Assembly: GCA_029298735.1 (NCBI GenBank)
Contig: JANSLP010000046.1
Span: forward strand, 62,001 to 126,000
Direction: 5' to 3'
From: Ophiostoma sp. CBS 140.51
Taxonomy: Eukaryota > Ascomycota > Sordariomycetes > Ophiostomatales > Ophiostomataceae
Length of the DNA stretch: 64,000 nucleotides
Part shown: positions 11,101-21,072 of the stretch, in pieces
Layout of the letters: each line of letters starts with the position of its first letter
Numbering within the stretch: position 1 is the first letter of the stretch
Position numbers and translations under genes: made by a program
The notes under the pieces: generated by a model
What the model was told of the DNA's origin: nothing
The model's input: the letters and a program-made list of their open reading frames with translations, nothing else
Databases searched by the model: none

Positions 11101-13580
11101 TTAATCTGATACCCAAGAGATTTTAACAGTATTTCGTCCCCCTCGAACGTGCAAGATAACCACGCGCTCCTTGTTTTTGTCGCCAACAAAGACATACTGT
11201 GCCTCGTGACTTTGCACCACGTTTTTGTTCAATACAACTCTCACCGTAGCAATCTCTCTCTTCTCCATCTTACTCGAACCAGGTACCGGGAGGATGATAG
11301 TACCAGATGTACCCGGTGGCGTGTTAATCGTCGCTTCAAACGAATTATCGCCGTTCCAAGAGTCGCTGCACGTCTCATTTAACCAGCAGCCGCACGCCCA
11401 GCTCGCCTGGAACCTGCCTAGCGATGTTACGAACCCGCCCTCTGCCCGGCCGAGCCCGTTCTTTACGCCATCACCACGACTCATATGAGGCGCAAACTGC
11501 CAGTTCGACCCAGCGACGCCCGTCACCGAAAGACCCAGGACAAACTCTGTCAACGCGCTTGTGGGCCCAGCAGACCAGCCATGGCTATGGCTTGTGTAGC
11601 TGGCGGCGACGGCGGTATCGTTCTGTGTTCCCCCGTATCCTCGATTCCATCGGTAGCTAAAGGAGGGTTTGCCATCGCCGGGCTGCAACAAAAGACCCTC
11701 GACCAGCGAACTTTGAGTGCCATCCGGCCGGTCGAGGTAGCGGCCCCAGACGGTTCGGATCAACTCCAAGGCGCGGTCGGTCTCGTGGGCCACGAAGTGG
11801 CCGCGAACTTCCCATGACGAGATGAACGGCGATACATGGCCCGGCAGTTCGGGTGTAATTGGATACGGGTCGGTGGGGGTCAGCCAGTTGCGAACGAGGC
11901 CGTTAGAGATGTTAGTCCAGAAGATGTTGACAGCACTTGCACTGCTGTTGATGTTTCCGTTTGTCATGCCAAAAGCCAGTGCTAGGGCATTGGCATCCTG
12001 AGGATAAATGTTCGTGGAGGGTATGGCATTGTCCCAGAACAGACCGACGTCCGAGTCATAACAGAACTCTAGTATTGTGTTTTGAAGACGTTCAGCTGCG
12101 GCCGTCCAGGTGGTGCTCAACTTCACATCTGTCCCCACCCATGTGGCCAGCTCGGCACCCGTCGTCAGTGTCTGGTACAAGATCACTTGTGCTTCGGTCA
12201 TGTTGTCGCCGACATTAAGTCTCGCCCAGTCGCGCACACCGGTGACGTTCAAAAGGCCGGAGCTGGTCTGCTTCCTGGTGATGAAAGCCATGGCCCGCTG
12301 GTAGCCGGCCCAGTTGCGAGCTAGAAAGTCCGTGTCATTGGTGTACAGGACGTAATTGTACGTCCCAATCATCGTCCACATGTGGTAGGTGTCGCTGCCC
12401 TGTTGCAGGAGCGGCGGGCCGGCCTCAGGAAAAGAGCCGTCTGGGTTCTTCGTTATGTTAGTGGTGTCCAACCCAGAGGGCAGTGTGGAGCAACTTACCT
12501 GGCTGTCATACATTGTCTGCAATGCGTTCTTGGCGCTCCTACTATCTTCAGCATGGGATGGCAATTAAATGTAACTCTATGCAGGGGAACTTACTCCATA
12601 TCACCAGTGCTCACAAACAGTGACGGCACCGCCACGCCCATGTCGCCGGGCCATACTGCACGGTCTCTTTTGGCACCGTCGACCAGGATGGTATGGCCCG
12701 GTCCTAATAGGCCGTCGTTCGCCCAGCCCGTCTTGAGAAAGGGTACGCGGCGACCCGTCGTCGGCGGTACTGCGTTTGTCTGCAAAGTGTACGCGCCGGC
12801 GTACCAGATGCGGTTGAGGACCGGGTCGTCGCAGTCAAAATAGCCCTGGTAGGCGCGCAAGCTGGGCCAAGTGGGCTGGAAGGCAATGTCCAGTGTGACA
12901 TTGTGGAAGTTGACAGACAGATCGGTGTTGTCTTCACCTTCGGCCACAAGGAACACTGTCAGATACCTGAAGCCACCCCGAAGGGAGGCATCAGGCATGG
13001 TGTAAGTGTTGTCTCCAGACCCGTCCAGCTCGGCGTAAATGGCACCATCTGGTTCCTTGAATGCCCCGTTCGAGGCATCTGACCACTGGCCGATAAAGTC
13101 GCTCGACTCGGTAAATGCGAGGCCAAGATGTGGTGGATTGTGGGATGAGTCTCTTTTTCTCTGCTCCCAGCTCTCGTTGTCATCGTCATCATCTCCACTG
13201 ACGGTGTATTTCAGTGTCACCAGTCCACCAACCTCCTGCCCAAAATCAAATACCAACTGCGAACCATTGCCTTTGAGGACAAGAGGCGTCTTTACCGGGT
13301 CGAACGGTGTCCTTGAATTAGGTACGACACTGCCGTCCGCTGTTATCGTGAGTGCCTCAACGATCGACTTTGGGAGAACCGTTCGTGATGTCGGAGCGAG
13401 AATATTTGCCTCCCATGGACCGGGAAATGCCGTCTCGGTATATCGATCGTCGCATGGCGTGTCCTTCCAGCAGGCATTTGATGTCGCCTCAACAATCCAA
13501 GATTGGCTAACTAAAACCAAGAGCAGGGCTATTGACAAACCACCACTGCCAATTCGAGTCTCCATTTTGAAAGGTCGCAT
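11101..13580 (-). CDS. Secreted GH78-like alpha-L-rhamnosidase
   Basis: Three exons, 13580-12595, 12541-12499 and 12447-11101, give about 791 residues. The first intron is 53 nt (GTAAGT...GATAG). The second is only 51 nt (GTAAGT, CACTAAC, GAAG) and stays open in frame; removing it gives MYDSQNPDGSFPEAGPP, which reads as a continuous family motif. An N-terminal signal peptide follows the second Met (SIALLLVLVSQSWIVEA). Next comes a beta-rich region, then an (alpha/alpha)6 six-hairpin barrel with QQGSDTYHMWTMIGTYNYVL, GVRDWARLNVGDNMTEAQ and a C-terminal beta domain. Many N-x-S/T sites fit a secreted glycoprotein. The family removes terminal rhamnose from pectin (rhamnogalacturonan) or plant glycosides. 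The exact substrate and the catalytic Glu were not assigned. The start could be 13580 or the Met at 13565. Confidence 0.85.
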
Positions 13581-13824
13581 TTCAGTGTATCTTGATTTAG
13601 GTTCGAATTTGAACGTTTATTTTCTATCTACATTATTCTCTCCATGCAAATGATGATAATACAAAAACAAAAGTCCAACAAATATCCCTCGCTATTCAGC
13701 CAGACAGGTTTATCCGATCAAGGTACAGAGCATCCCCGCAAAACCCCAGTTTCTCACTGTATCTGCAGCTACAAGTGACTCTTTAGGCTAATTAGAGATC
13801 CAGTCCAGCAGTATTGTCTGTCCC

Positions 13825-14637
13825 TTACTCAATCAGGTCCAGGTGCAGCTTGAAGAAGTTGACGGCAGCGTACTGGGCGCGCACCAGAGCCTGGCGCGAC
13901 TCAACCGTCTTCTGGTCGCCGCGCATCAGACCACCGTGCTCGATACCGGGGAAGTGCAGGTAGTCGAGGGGGATCTTGTTCCGGACGGCAGCATCGAAAG
14001 TGAACTGCTTCAGAGCGGGGGTGTACATCTGGTCAGTCTCCGGGGCCAGGATCTGCAGAGGGACAACGACGCCGTCAATGTCCTTCTCGGTAGCCAGCGA
14101 CGGGTGGGCCGTGGAGACGGCGTGGACCAGGGGGCCCTCAATGGGCTTGGCATCCTTGTCCTCGTCCTCGGGCTGGTCCTCGGGCTTGGCACCAAGGCGC
14201 ATAATGGCCCAGCCGCCGTAGCAGAAGCCGATAGCAGCCAGCTTTTCGTAGCCGTGCTCACGGCGCAGGGCACGAGTAACGGCAAAGATGTCCTTCTCGC
14301 GCACGTCGCGGGGGTGGCGACCAATAAAAGGCATCAGGTACTTGCCCAAAAACTCCTGGTTGCTGAGCTCCGGGTATTTGTCGCGGTTGAGGGTGTCGCC
14401 CAGGAAGAAGTCGGGGACGTAGACAGTGGCACCCGTGTTGCGGGCGTAGTGGTCAGCCATGAGGCGAACGTTGGGGTTGTCCCAGCCGTAGACATCGTGG
14501 ATGATGAGGACGGCGGCGTCGGGGTTGTTGCCGGCGACGTAAGCGTCATACTTGCCGTTGGCAATCTTCTCGGTGCGGCCTTCAGGGGTACCCTCCCACT
14601 TGAAGCCCTTGACACAGCAAACGGACATGGTAGTCAT
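13825..14637 (-). CDS. Dienelactone hydrolase family protein
   Basis: A single exon encodes 270 residues with an alpha/beta-hydrolase fold. The triad can be read directly: Cys139 in IGFCYGGWAI, Asp202 in APETDQMYTP and His234 in FPGIEHGGLM, the Cys-Asp-His set of dienelactone hydrolases. The length fits the family (about 240-280). The bacterial prototype opens dienelactone in chlorocatechol breakdown. Most fungal paralogues have unknown ester or lactone substrates, so only the class is claimed. There is an Asp/Glu-rich insert at about 152-166 (KPEDQPEDEDKDAKP). No signal peptide is seen, so it is probably cytosolic. A TATA-like box lies about 165 nt upstream. An equally long open frame on the opposite strand is a codon-bias shadow. 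Confidence 0.92.
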   Translation of the reverse strand: MTTMSVCCVKGFKWEGTPEGRTEKIANGKYDAYVAGNNPDAAVLIIHDVYGWDNPNVRLMADHYARNTGATVYVPDFFLGDTLNRDKYPELSNQEFLGKYLMPFIGRHPRDVREKDIFAVTRALRREHGYEKLAAIGFCYGGWAIMRLGAKPEDQPEDEDKDAKPIEGPLVHAVSTAHPSLATEKDIDGVVVPLQILAPETDQMYTPALKQFTFDAAVRNKIPLDYLHFPGIEHGGLMRGDQKTVESRQALVRAQYAAVNFFKLHLDLIE

Positions 14638-14799
14638 TTTGGATGATATTTTGGGGGGTGTTTTGGGGTTTGGAGAAGAAGTTTGAAAAGAAAAGTGGTG
14701 TTTGATTGCTCAAAATGTTTGAAATGTTCAGTTGAATGTGAGTGCGGTTGATGATGATCCGATTTTTTCTTCTCGAATTTACTTCGACGTCTTCCCTCT

Positions 14800-14805
14800 T
14801 TTATA
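14800..14805 (-). promoter_or_regulatory. TATA-like box of dienelactone hydrolase gene
   Basis: Read on the minus strand, the sequence is GTATAAAAG, about 165 nt upstream of the ATG at 14637. Position and sequence suit a fungal core promoter. No transcript start was determined. Confidence 0.4.
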
Positions 14806-15237
14806 CCTCGAGAAGCTCGTCGATAACCAAAATCCGTGGCAAATAATTCCGTAGGATGGACTGCTCTGGAGACTATGGGACAGAAGCTATCGTCAACTAA
14901 CATCCGCACGATCTCCATCTCCGTTTGTCAGTCTTCGCCGTCTTTGTCAGTTCTTTCTAGAAATTGTGCATGGCCACAAGGCTGTTCCGTCCTCAACTCC
15001 GACAGGGCTGGCCCGAAGGATCGCCGTAGGTTCGTTTCGTTTTACTTTTTACTGGATTAGTAGTGGTGTTGGTCGCGGCAGAAGCCGTAGTTAAGCCCCC
15101 GGTTTAACGCCATTCCCGACGCCAACGACTATGTAAGTCAATAAGCTTCAAAATCGATCCTTCGGATTTCTGGTACCTTTTTTCAACGGACGCATTTCTG
15201 AATGCAATTCCTATTCTTTGTCATCCACTTTTACCAG

Positions 15238-15281
15238 GATCTTAACTCCAATTCCGATGATTTATCACTTTAGTTAAGATC
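15238..15281. repeat. 10-bp perfect inverted repeat
   Basis: GATCTTAACT at 15238-15247 is matched by its complement AGTTAAGATC at 15272-15281 around a 24-nt loop. It could form a hairpin or be a remnant of a small inverted-repeat element. No function can be assigned. Confidence 0.6.
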
Positions 15282-15404
15282 ATGTCGGGAAGGATGTCAC
15301 TGGGATGAAAGTTAGGCGGTCTACGAAAATGATAGCAGGATTAAGTGATGAAGAATAGAGGCGAATTCATTTTTATTTAGTTTATTTTCTAGTAAAATAG
15401 ATTA

Positions 15405-15447
15405 GATACTGGAAAATGCGTAAAAATTACATGTAAATTCCAGTATC
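15405..15447. repeat. 10-bp perfect inverted repeat in AT-rich patch
   Basis: GATACTGGAA at 15405-15414 pairs with TTCCAGTATC at 15438-15447 around a 23-nt loop. It lies 124 bp from another 10-bp inverted repeat, inside the most AT-rich part of the region. Confidence 0.6.
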
Positions 15448-16628
15448 ACAATCATGTACCGTATTTTAAAATTAGATTTAAAACCAACGGATTGCATCAC
15501 ATCGGAGCTCATGCCGGAGTACGGGTCGACGATATTTGGCCTTTTTCGACTGAAGCCGACATTTCAGTGACCCTACTGACCAATTGGTGTGACTTGGTGT
15601 CGGCTTTTCCGACTTGTTTCTCGGCTTGTTTGTCATCCAGTCAGTGGGTCCGAACACTTATCTTATCGGCATGCACGGGCCATATTCCTTCTGTTCTTCG
15701 ACTTTCTTGTGGTGGAGCGGTCCTTCCCTCATCCCGAAAAGGCAACCCCACATATGTGACGTTCATTGGCCAGAAAACCTAACAGTGAAGCTCCACCGCT
15801 GTTGCCCAGCCAGCCCAGCCACCCCTCCAAAACTGCACTGAAAGCTTCAGAAAGAGCGAGAGAGACGTGGGGAATCAAAACATGCTGCCGTATTGCGGAA
15901 AGCGCTCTTTTGAATCCCCCTCTGTGTGTGCTGCAAGCACTTATGCACTCACGAGTGAGCAAGCTGCACGTATTATTGGGTGAAAAACATAGAGCGCAAG
16001 CGATGGATGCATAGCAGCTGTAATATTGGGAAAGTGCGGCCTTGGCTGGGCACGATGGTCGAGGCCTTTCCTTGCTTCCTTACGTCGTTGGGGGTAGGAG
16101 CAATGCACCTTGCACACCTTGCGCCTTCTCGTCTCCCGCCCGTATCCGGGTCGCTCTTTCCCCTCCCAGCCACCCTGTCGTGCAGCAGAAAAAGGAAGGA
16201 AGCAAAGGTGGAGAGGCCGTCGTCATTTTGGCCTCAAGTGTCTGACCTTCGCATTTTTGTGCACCTTGACAATTCTTCACCTTTTTTTGTCCTCCATTCT
16301 TCAATCCTCTCACTTTCACTTCCTTTCTCTCCGCCCCACGACCTCTCCTCCTCACTCCATTCCGATCCTCTTAACGGCGTCCATTCCTCTCTTCCCGCGT
16401 TCGATCGACAACCCGCATTCCTGCCGTTGACAGAAGAACAGCTAAAAATAACTAAAAAAGAAACGGTTGACGACGACAAGCTTGACAGGTCCTCAACCCC
16501 CGTCGTAACACCCTGCACGATCGCGCATCTTGTCGTACCAGCATACCTGCACAGAAAGATCGATCTTACTCTCATACAAGATTTACCTCACTTGAGCTTT
16601 CTGGTCTGCCGCATCGGCCTTTGCCACG

Positions 16629-17312
16629 ATGTTGTTCGCCATCTTCTTCACGCTCTGGCGCTTTTCAGAGATTGTGACTCTGGTATGTTGATGCGCCGCA
16701 CTCTTCTAGCAATAAGACCGCCTGCTAACCTTTCAGATCCCTATTATGGGCATGCTCGCCTGGTTCATCCACGCCTTTATCAACGAAAACGAACTCACCC
16801 CGAACTACATCCTCGTTCTCTTTATCATCTCCGTCCTCGCCGTCGCCTGGACCATTTTCACGCTCTTCAGCTACCACCGCAGCAGCAACAACTCCCACTT
16901 TGTCTCCCTGATCGACCTTGCCTTCGCTGGCGCACTGATTGGCGCCGTCTACCAGCTCCGCTTCATCACCCACGCCAACTGCTACCACATCGAGAGCACT
17001 GACCAATGGCTCCTGCCTGCGCGCACTCTCATCTCCCTCAAGCCTCAGGGTATTGATGTCCTCGGCTCGAGTAAGCCTTGCGCCGTCCTCAAGACCTGTT
17101 TCGCTCTAGGCATCATGAACATTGTCTTCTTTTTCTTCACTGCTGTCCTCGCCTGGATGCACGGCGGCAAGCTGAGCCGCAACGAGCGCGAGCGCCGCGT
17201 GGTTACTGAGACGACAGTGCGGCGGCACCGCAGCCGCGGTACGTCCCGGCCACGGAGTGGAAGCCACCATAGCCGGCGGAGCTCGCACTCGCACCAGCGG
17301 GTGTACGTGTAA
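16629..17312 (+). CDS. MARVEL-like four-helix membrane protein
   Basis: Two exons, 16629-16682 and 16737-17312, give 209 residues. The intron is 54 nt (GTATGT, CTGCTAAC, TTTCAG). The first exon encodes only MLFAIFFTLWRFSEIVTL. Four hydrophobic segments are visible, near residues 1-28, 43-65, 75-95 and 135-160 (the last FALGIMNIVFFFFTAVLAW). They are followed by a basic, Ser/His/Arg-rich cytoplasmic tail (RRHRSRGTSRPRSGSHHSRR). Size and topology match fungal MARVEL-domain proteins related to Nce102, which organise plasma-membrane domains or vesicle traffic. Assignment rests on topology and overall character, not on a diagnostic residue. A pyrimidine-rich leader precedes the start. Confidence 0.8.
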
Positions 17313-18277
17313 GGGACAGACCGGAAGGGTCTGCGAGGACGACAAACAACGACAAAAGATGGATATGACGGTTCTCTCTTCGACTGTGCACAGGGCAGTT
17401 CCTTGTGCTTGAACGGCAGGCCTCTCTTAGTGGAGCGGGTTGCGTTAACGAAGCTATATGTAAGTATGATTTGACGAAAAATGGTTGATAATCTGGGTTT
17501 GCTCTTTTTCTCCATTTGGCTTGGACTCGTCTCTCAATGAGAGAGACATTATTTGTAGTATTTTTTGGCCTTTGATATTTTGATATTTATTTGCATTTAT
17601 TTTCATCTCGTTATTTTGGCAGCGCGCCGGATGGAATACTTGGGAGGACATGCTTTTTGTACATAGATACTGCAATGAAAGACATCACTGCAAAGGTGAA
17701 TTGTGACAAAACGCCCAATGCCATTTGCCCAACTATGTGCATCTGCCCTGAATGAACATAGCTTACTTGATTTGCCACACGCGATGACACTCAGCACCGA
17801 CAACTCGATTAACACCAGCGTCAAATGGTCAGAGTTAAATTGTAATCGAATTACGACATTATTTTCAAATGGTCTAGGAAAGTGTTAGGTTCGATATTAT
17901 TACAGGGCAGGCTTAATACTTGGAAGCTCGGAGGCAGCCTCGATTCCCGATTGGGGAGGTCTGTACCGGGTAAAATAGCATCTGGTGTACCAAGAATAGC
18001 ATTGCTGTGATAACATCCTGCCCCATTCCACAACTAATCTAAAAGGTATATCCAAGATTTTAGATTAAAACCATCGCCCCTTTGTGGACGATCTAGGTTG
18101 TCTGCCCGACTTTGGGCTTGCAATTCAAAAGAGTTCGATGTCGCGTTATGAACGTCTTAACAGTGTCTCCGATGTATCAAGTAACAGAACCTCCCCTCAT
18201 TTGAGACGGATGTCAGACTTCCTCTCGAAAATGCTACTAGGAAAGAGCATATCAACAAACTCATAATCATATTCACA
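17313..18277. other. Intergenic region, nothing recognised
   Basis: About 960 bp between the MARVEL-protein gene and the small secreted protein gene, both on the plus strand. It is moderately AT-rich, and the open frames are short with no protein-like character. Confidence 0.45.
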
Positions 18278-18661
18278 ATGTGCAAATTTATTTTCGACAT
18301 CTTTATCATTTCCCTAGCCAGCCTGGCAGTCGCCTCAGCATCCCCCAACGGCCAGCTACCGGCGGACGCAGTCGTCACTGCCACTCCAGACACAGCCGTT
18401 AATGTCAACGTCCGCACCGTCATCTGGTCCACTACACAGACCTCGGTGACACACCCACTTTGGATCCCCGCCACGGCAGTAACGATGGTCACGACACAAA
18501 CATTGACTACACTCATACCGGAGGTGACTGAAGCTGGGGCACAAACAATTGAGACAGTCGTTGGCCGCACAACATATGAGTACCGACTGGGATACTCGGA
18601 CGGACATAGCTCGACATCATGGTCATCAGCTTCAAGGAGCTACGTGATGACGGTGGGATGA
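18278..18661 (+). CDS. Small secreted protein, function unknown
   Basis: A single exon encodes 127 residues. A hydrophobic signal peptide (FDIFIISLASLAVASASP) is followed by a mature part of about 105 residues rich in Thr, Val, Ser and Ala, with repeated VTMVTTQTLTT-like strings. The mature part has no cysteine, which argues against a disulfide-stabilised effector or hydrophobin. The Thr/Ser richness suggests O-glycosylation or association with the cell wall. No family was recognised. The gene converges on the tannase-family gene, whose stop lies 138 bp downstream. The call rests on the signal peptide and composition only. Confidence 0.55.
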   Translation: MCKFIFDIFIISLASLAVASASPNGQLPADAVVTATPDTAVNVNVRTVIWSTTQTSVTHPLWIPATAVTMVTTQTLTTLIPEVTEAGAQTIETVVGRTTYEYRLGYSDGHSSTSWSSASRSYVMTVG

Positions 18662-18798
18662 AAGTACAAGGAATAAGAAGATCGAGTACCAGAGGAAAGA
18701 ATGAAATTATGTACATTAGTCTACAAATTGCTCGTTAACATTGCTCAAACATCAAGTCCATCACAGTCATCATCATAGTCTCCCATTTCCTCCACACT

Positions 18799-21072
18799 CT
18801 ACTTGCACTGCCAGTTGGCAGCCAAATTGAGACTGCCCTTGCCCCCGTAGACAGCCTCTTGAGGGTACACACACAGCGGCCTGGTCCGGTTGACCGTCCC
18901 GTCCGCATTCCAAACACTTGCGACAAGACTCGTCGGCGCCGTCGCATTCTCGACCCAGGCCATGAGGGCCAGGACGGCATCGTGAGCAGCACTGGCTGGC
19001 TGGTTGGGGACGCCCCATCCGGCACCGAAGTTATAGCCCTGCGACAATAAAGTAGCCTGCCCAGGCGCGGCAAACATCCACGGCGCGGCCACTTCTTGTG
19101 GTGACGCGAAGCAGTGCTGCATCCCGGGCACTTGGAAGTAGCGGAAGAAGTCCTGGATGGGCGGGCGGGCATCATTGTGGTGTCCGTCCTTCTTGAGGTG
19201 GCGGTGATGGTCCTCCTTGGAGCTCACTGTCGTGGCCAACGTGAGGTTCATCGCCTCGATGGTCTGGTTGTAGTAGTAAGTCGTCATGCGCGGCATAATG
19301 ACACCGTCCGCCAGCCCCTGGTACAGCAACACTTTACCGCCACGGTCACGGTAGGCCGAGATGTCGTAGTGGTCGGCCGATGCGTTGCCCAGGTTGAGCT
19401 TGAGCGAGTCGTAAAACACTTGGTCGCTGTACTGGGTCCAGTTCCAGTTGGTGTCGTTGTACAACCAGAACCGCTCGTAGCGGGTGTCAAAGTCGCTAGC
19501 GTCACCAAACGCCAAGTACACGTACCACAGGTCCTCGGATCCCAGGGAGTAACCGCTCTGGATAAAATCTCCAGAAGCCGTGAAAGCGTCAGCATACAAA
19601 TACTGCGCCGTCTTGACCTGGGCAGGCGTCAAGCACGAGCCACCGACCGGCACGGCAGGATTCCCGCATGTAATGGGTGCCCAGTCTAGCACACAAGCCT
19701 CGGGCCGGCTGATGATGGAATCGTTGTGGCCGTCTAGGTGGTCGCACTGTGCTAATGCTGCAGCCGCCAGTGTCGCAAACTCGGGAAGATCAATGTGGTT
19801 GGGGCCGTCGTCCGGCAGGTTGGCAGCACCAATGCGTGTGAGCCACGGCATCAGTCGGGACGTATCCCAAGCTGGTGCTCCCACGAGTGTGCCGTCAAAG
19901 CTTTCCGGGCTGATCTGGATTTCCTTCAAGCCCTGCCGACCGCCCGTTGAGCACCCGCTGTAGTACGAGTACGCAATCCGTGCATTATTGTAGTACGCTG
20001 ACGTCAGTGTCTTGCCTAGGCCTACTGTCCCGTGCAAAGCTCTGTACCCCCAATCCTCCAGCTTGTCAAGTGTTGTCGGGGCCCAGTCCAGATCGCTCTG
20101 CGAGGAATTGTGCCCACCATCCGTTGCCAGTGTTGCGAAACCGTAGTGCGGTGCCTCGCCCATGTTGGGCCAGTTGATGCCGCCGGCAAATGAGTAGCTG
20201 CCAATTGTCATGATGCGACCGTTCCAGTTGGCGGCTGTTGGTAAAAAGAGGGCCAGGCGGTAGTTGGATGAGCCATTGTGGACGGTGACAGTGACGGCAC
20301 ACAATGGAGGGAGGAGTGTAGCATTGCTGGGAAAGCCTAGATCGGCGGCACCTTCGCCATATGTGCCGTTCGCAGCGACAGTGTCGACGCGCTCAACAGA
20401 AGCAAAGCTGGGCAGGACGCTGGAAAATGTGGCAGCTTTGCAGGGCTTGGTAGTGTAGAACATGTGGTGATGGATGTCGTGGTGGTCGTGATCGTGGTCA
20501 CTGTCGTAATGATCATGCCCTGCTGTTGGAATGGCTAGGGCTTGCCGACTGCTTGTCGATAGTAGAAGCAGCGACCACAGGGCCCAGACGGCCGCTAATG
20601 TAAAGGCTGCCATGCGGAGAACCCGGCTTTGTCGGTATGGAATGCGGAGAGAGAGGCCGAAAAGAGAACGCCTTGTCGTAGAAGCTGGCATTGCCTCTCC
20701 CTCTTTTCGTGGTCGAAGACGGCCATCATCGTCTTTTAATACGTCTTGGGCCATGATGGCCTTAGTCTTTGTCGCAGCCGCCGTCGCCGTCGCCGCCGTT
20801 GCTGCCAGGTCCTTTGTCTTGGGCTGCGCTGCGGCCCTTGTGGCCCTTGGGGTCGTTGCGGAGGTGGGGCCTGTGAGCTTGTTTTTGGCCTGTCGGTGAT
20901 GGCTGGTGCCGTCACCGTCTTTGACGTCGGTGGTGTGAGAACTGGGCGAGGATGTCGCATCGGTTGTGGCAGGTGCGTCTGGTTCTGACGGCGGCGAGTG
21001 TGTTCTCGTGCTTGCTAACGGTAACGGTCGTGCTTGCAGAAGCGGCTGCCTGACCGATGTAACATGTTCCAT
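18799..21072 (-). CDS. Tannase/feruloyl esterase family protein
   Basis: One open frame of up to 757 residues. The catalytic CS-D-HC pattern of the family is present: Ser375 in GCSTGGRQGLKE, Asp589 in GLADGVIMPR and His653 in PGMQHCF, with cysteines beside both Ser and His for the known disulfide. The family cleaves tannin depsides or feruloyl esters of plant cell walls. The start is uncertain. A Met at 20613 begins a good signal peptide (TLAAVWALWSLLLLSTSS), which would give a 604-residue secreted enzyme of usual family length (Ser222, Asp436, His500). Starting at 21072 adds 153 low-complexity Ala/Thr/Pro residues and turns the signal into an internal anchor. A His/Asp-rich stretch (HDHYDSDHDHDHHDIHHH) follows the hydrophobic segment and could bind metal. 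Calcium-binding residues were not checked. Confidence 0.88.
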   Translation of the reverse strand: MEHVTSVRQPLLQARPLPLASTRTHSPPSEPDAPATTDATSSPSSHTTDVKDGDGTSHHRQAKNKLTGPTSATTPRATRAAAQPKTKDLAATAATATAAATKTKAIMAQDVLKDDDGRLRPRKEGEAMPASTTRRSLFGLSLRIPYRQSRVLRMAAFTLAAVWALWSLLLLSTSSRQALAIPTAGHDHYDSDHDHDHHDIHHHMFYTTKPCKAATFSSVLPSFASVERVDTVAANGTYGEGAADLGFPSNATLLPPLCAVTVTVHNGSSNYRLALFLPTAANWNGRIMTIGSYSFAGGINWPNMGEAPHYGFATLATDGGHNSSQSDLDWAPTTLDKLEDWGYRALHGTVGLGKTLTSAYYNNARIAYSYYSGCSTGGRQGLKEIQISPESFDGTLVGAPAWDTSRLMPWLTRIGAANLPDDGPNHIDLPEFATLAAAALAQCDHLDGHNDSIISRPEACVLDWAPITCGNPAVPVGGSCLTPAQVKTAQYLYADAFTASGDFIQSGYSLGSEDLWYVYLAFGDASDFDTRYERFWLYNDTNWNWTQYSDQVFYDSLKLNLGNASADHYDISAYRDRGGKVLLYQGLADGVIMPRMTTYYYNQTIEAMNLTLATTVSSKEDHHRHLKKDGHHNDARPPIQDFFRYFQVPGMQHCFASPQEVAAPWMFAAPGQATLLSQGYNFGAGWGVPNQPASAAHDAVLALMAWVENATAPTSLVASVWNADGTVNRTRPLCVYPQEAVYGGKGSLNLAANWQCK

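Larger units (their letters stand above)
14638..16628. other. Intergenic region with AT-rich patch
   Basis: This 2 kb interval lies between the divergent dienelactone hydrolase and MARVEL-protein genes. About 15350-15490 is clearly AT-rich compared with its surroundings and sits beside two perfect inverted repeats, listed separately. About 16280-16500 is pyrimidine-rich and probably the promoter and 5' leader of the MARVEL gene. No protein-like open frame was found. Confidence 0.5.

Noticed and set aside
13843..14646. 267-codon plus-strand open frame opposite the dienelactone hydrolase gene.
   Set aside because: It mirrors the real gene almost end to end, is Val/Gly/Leu-rich and has no domain. 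Strong third-position GC bias commonly opens the antisense frame.
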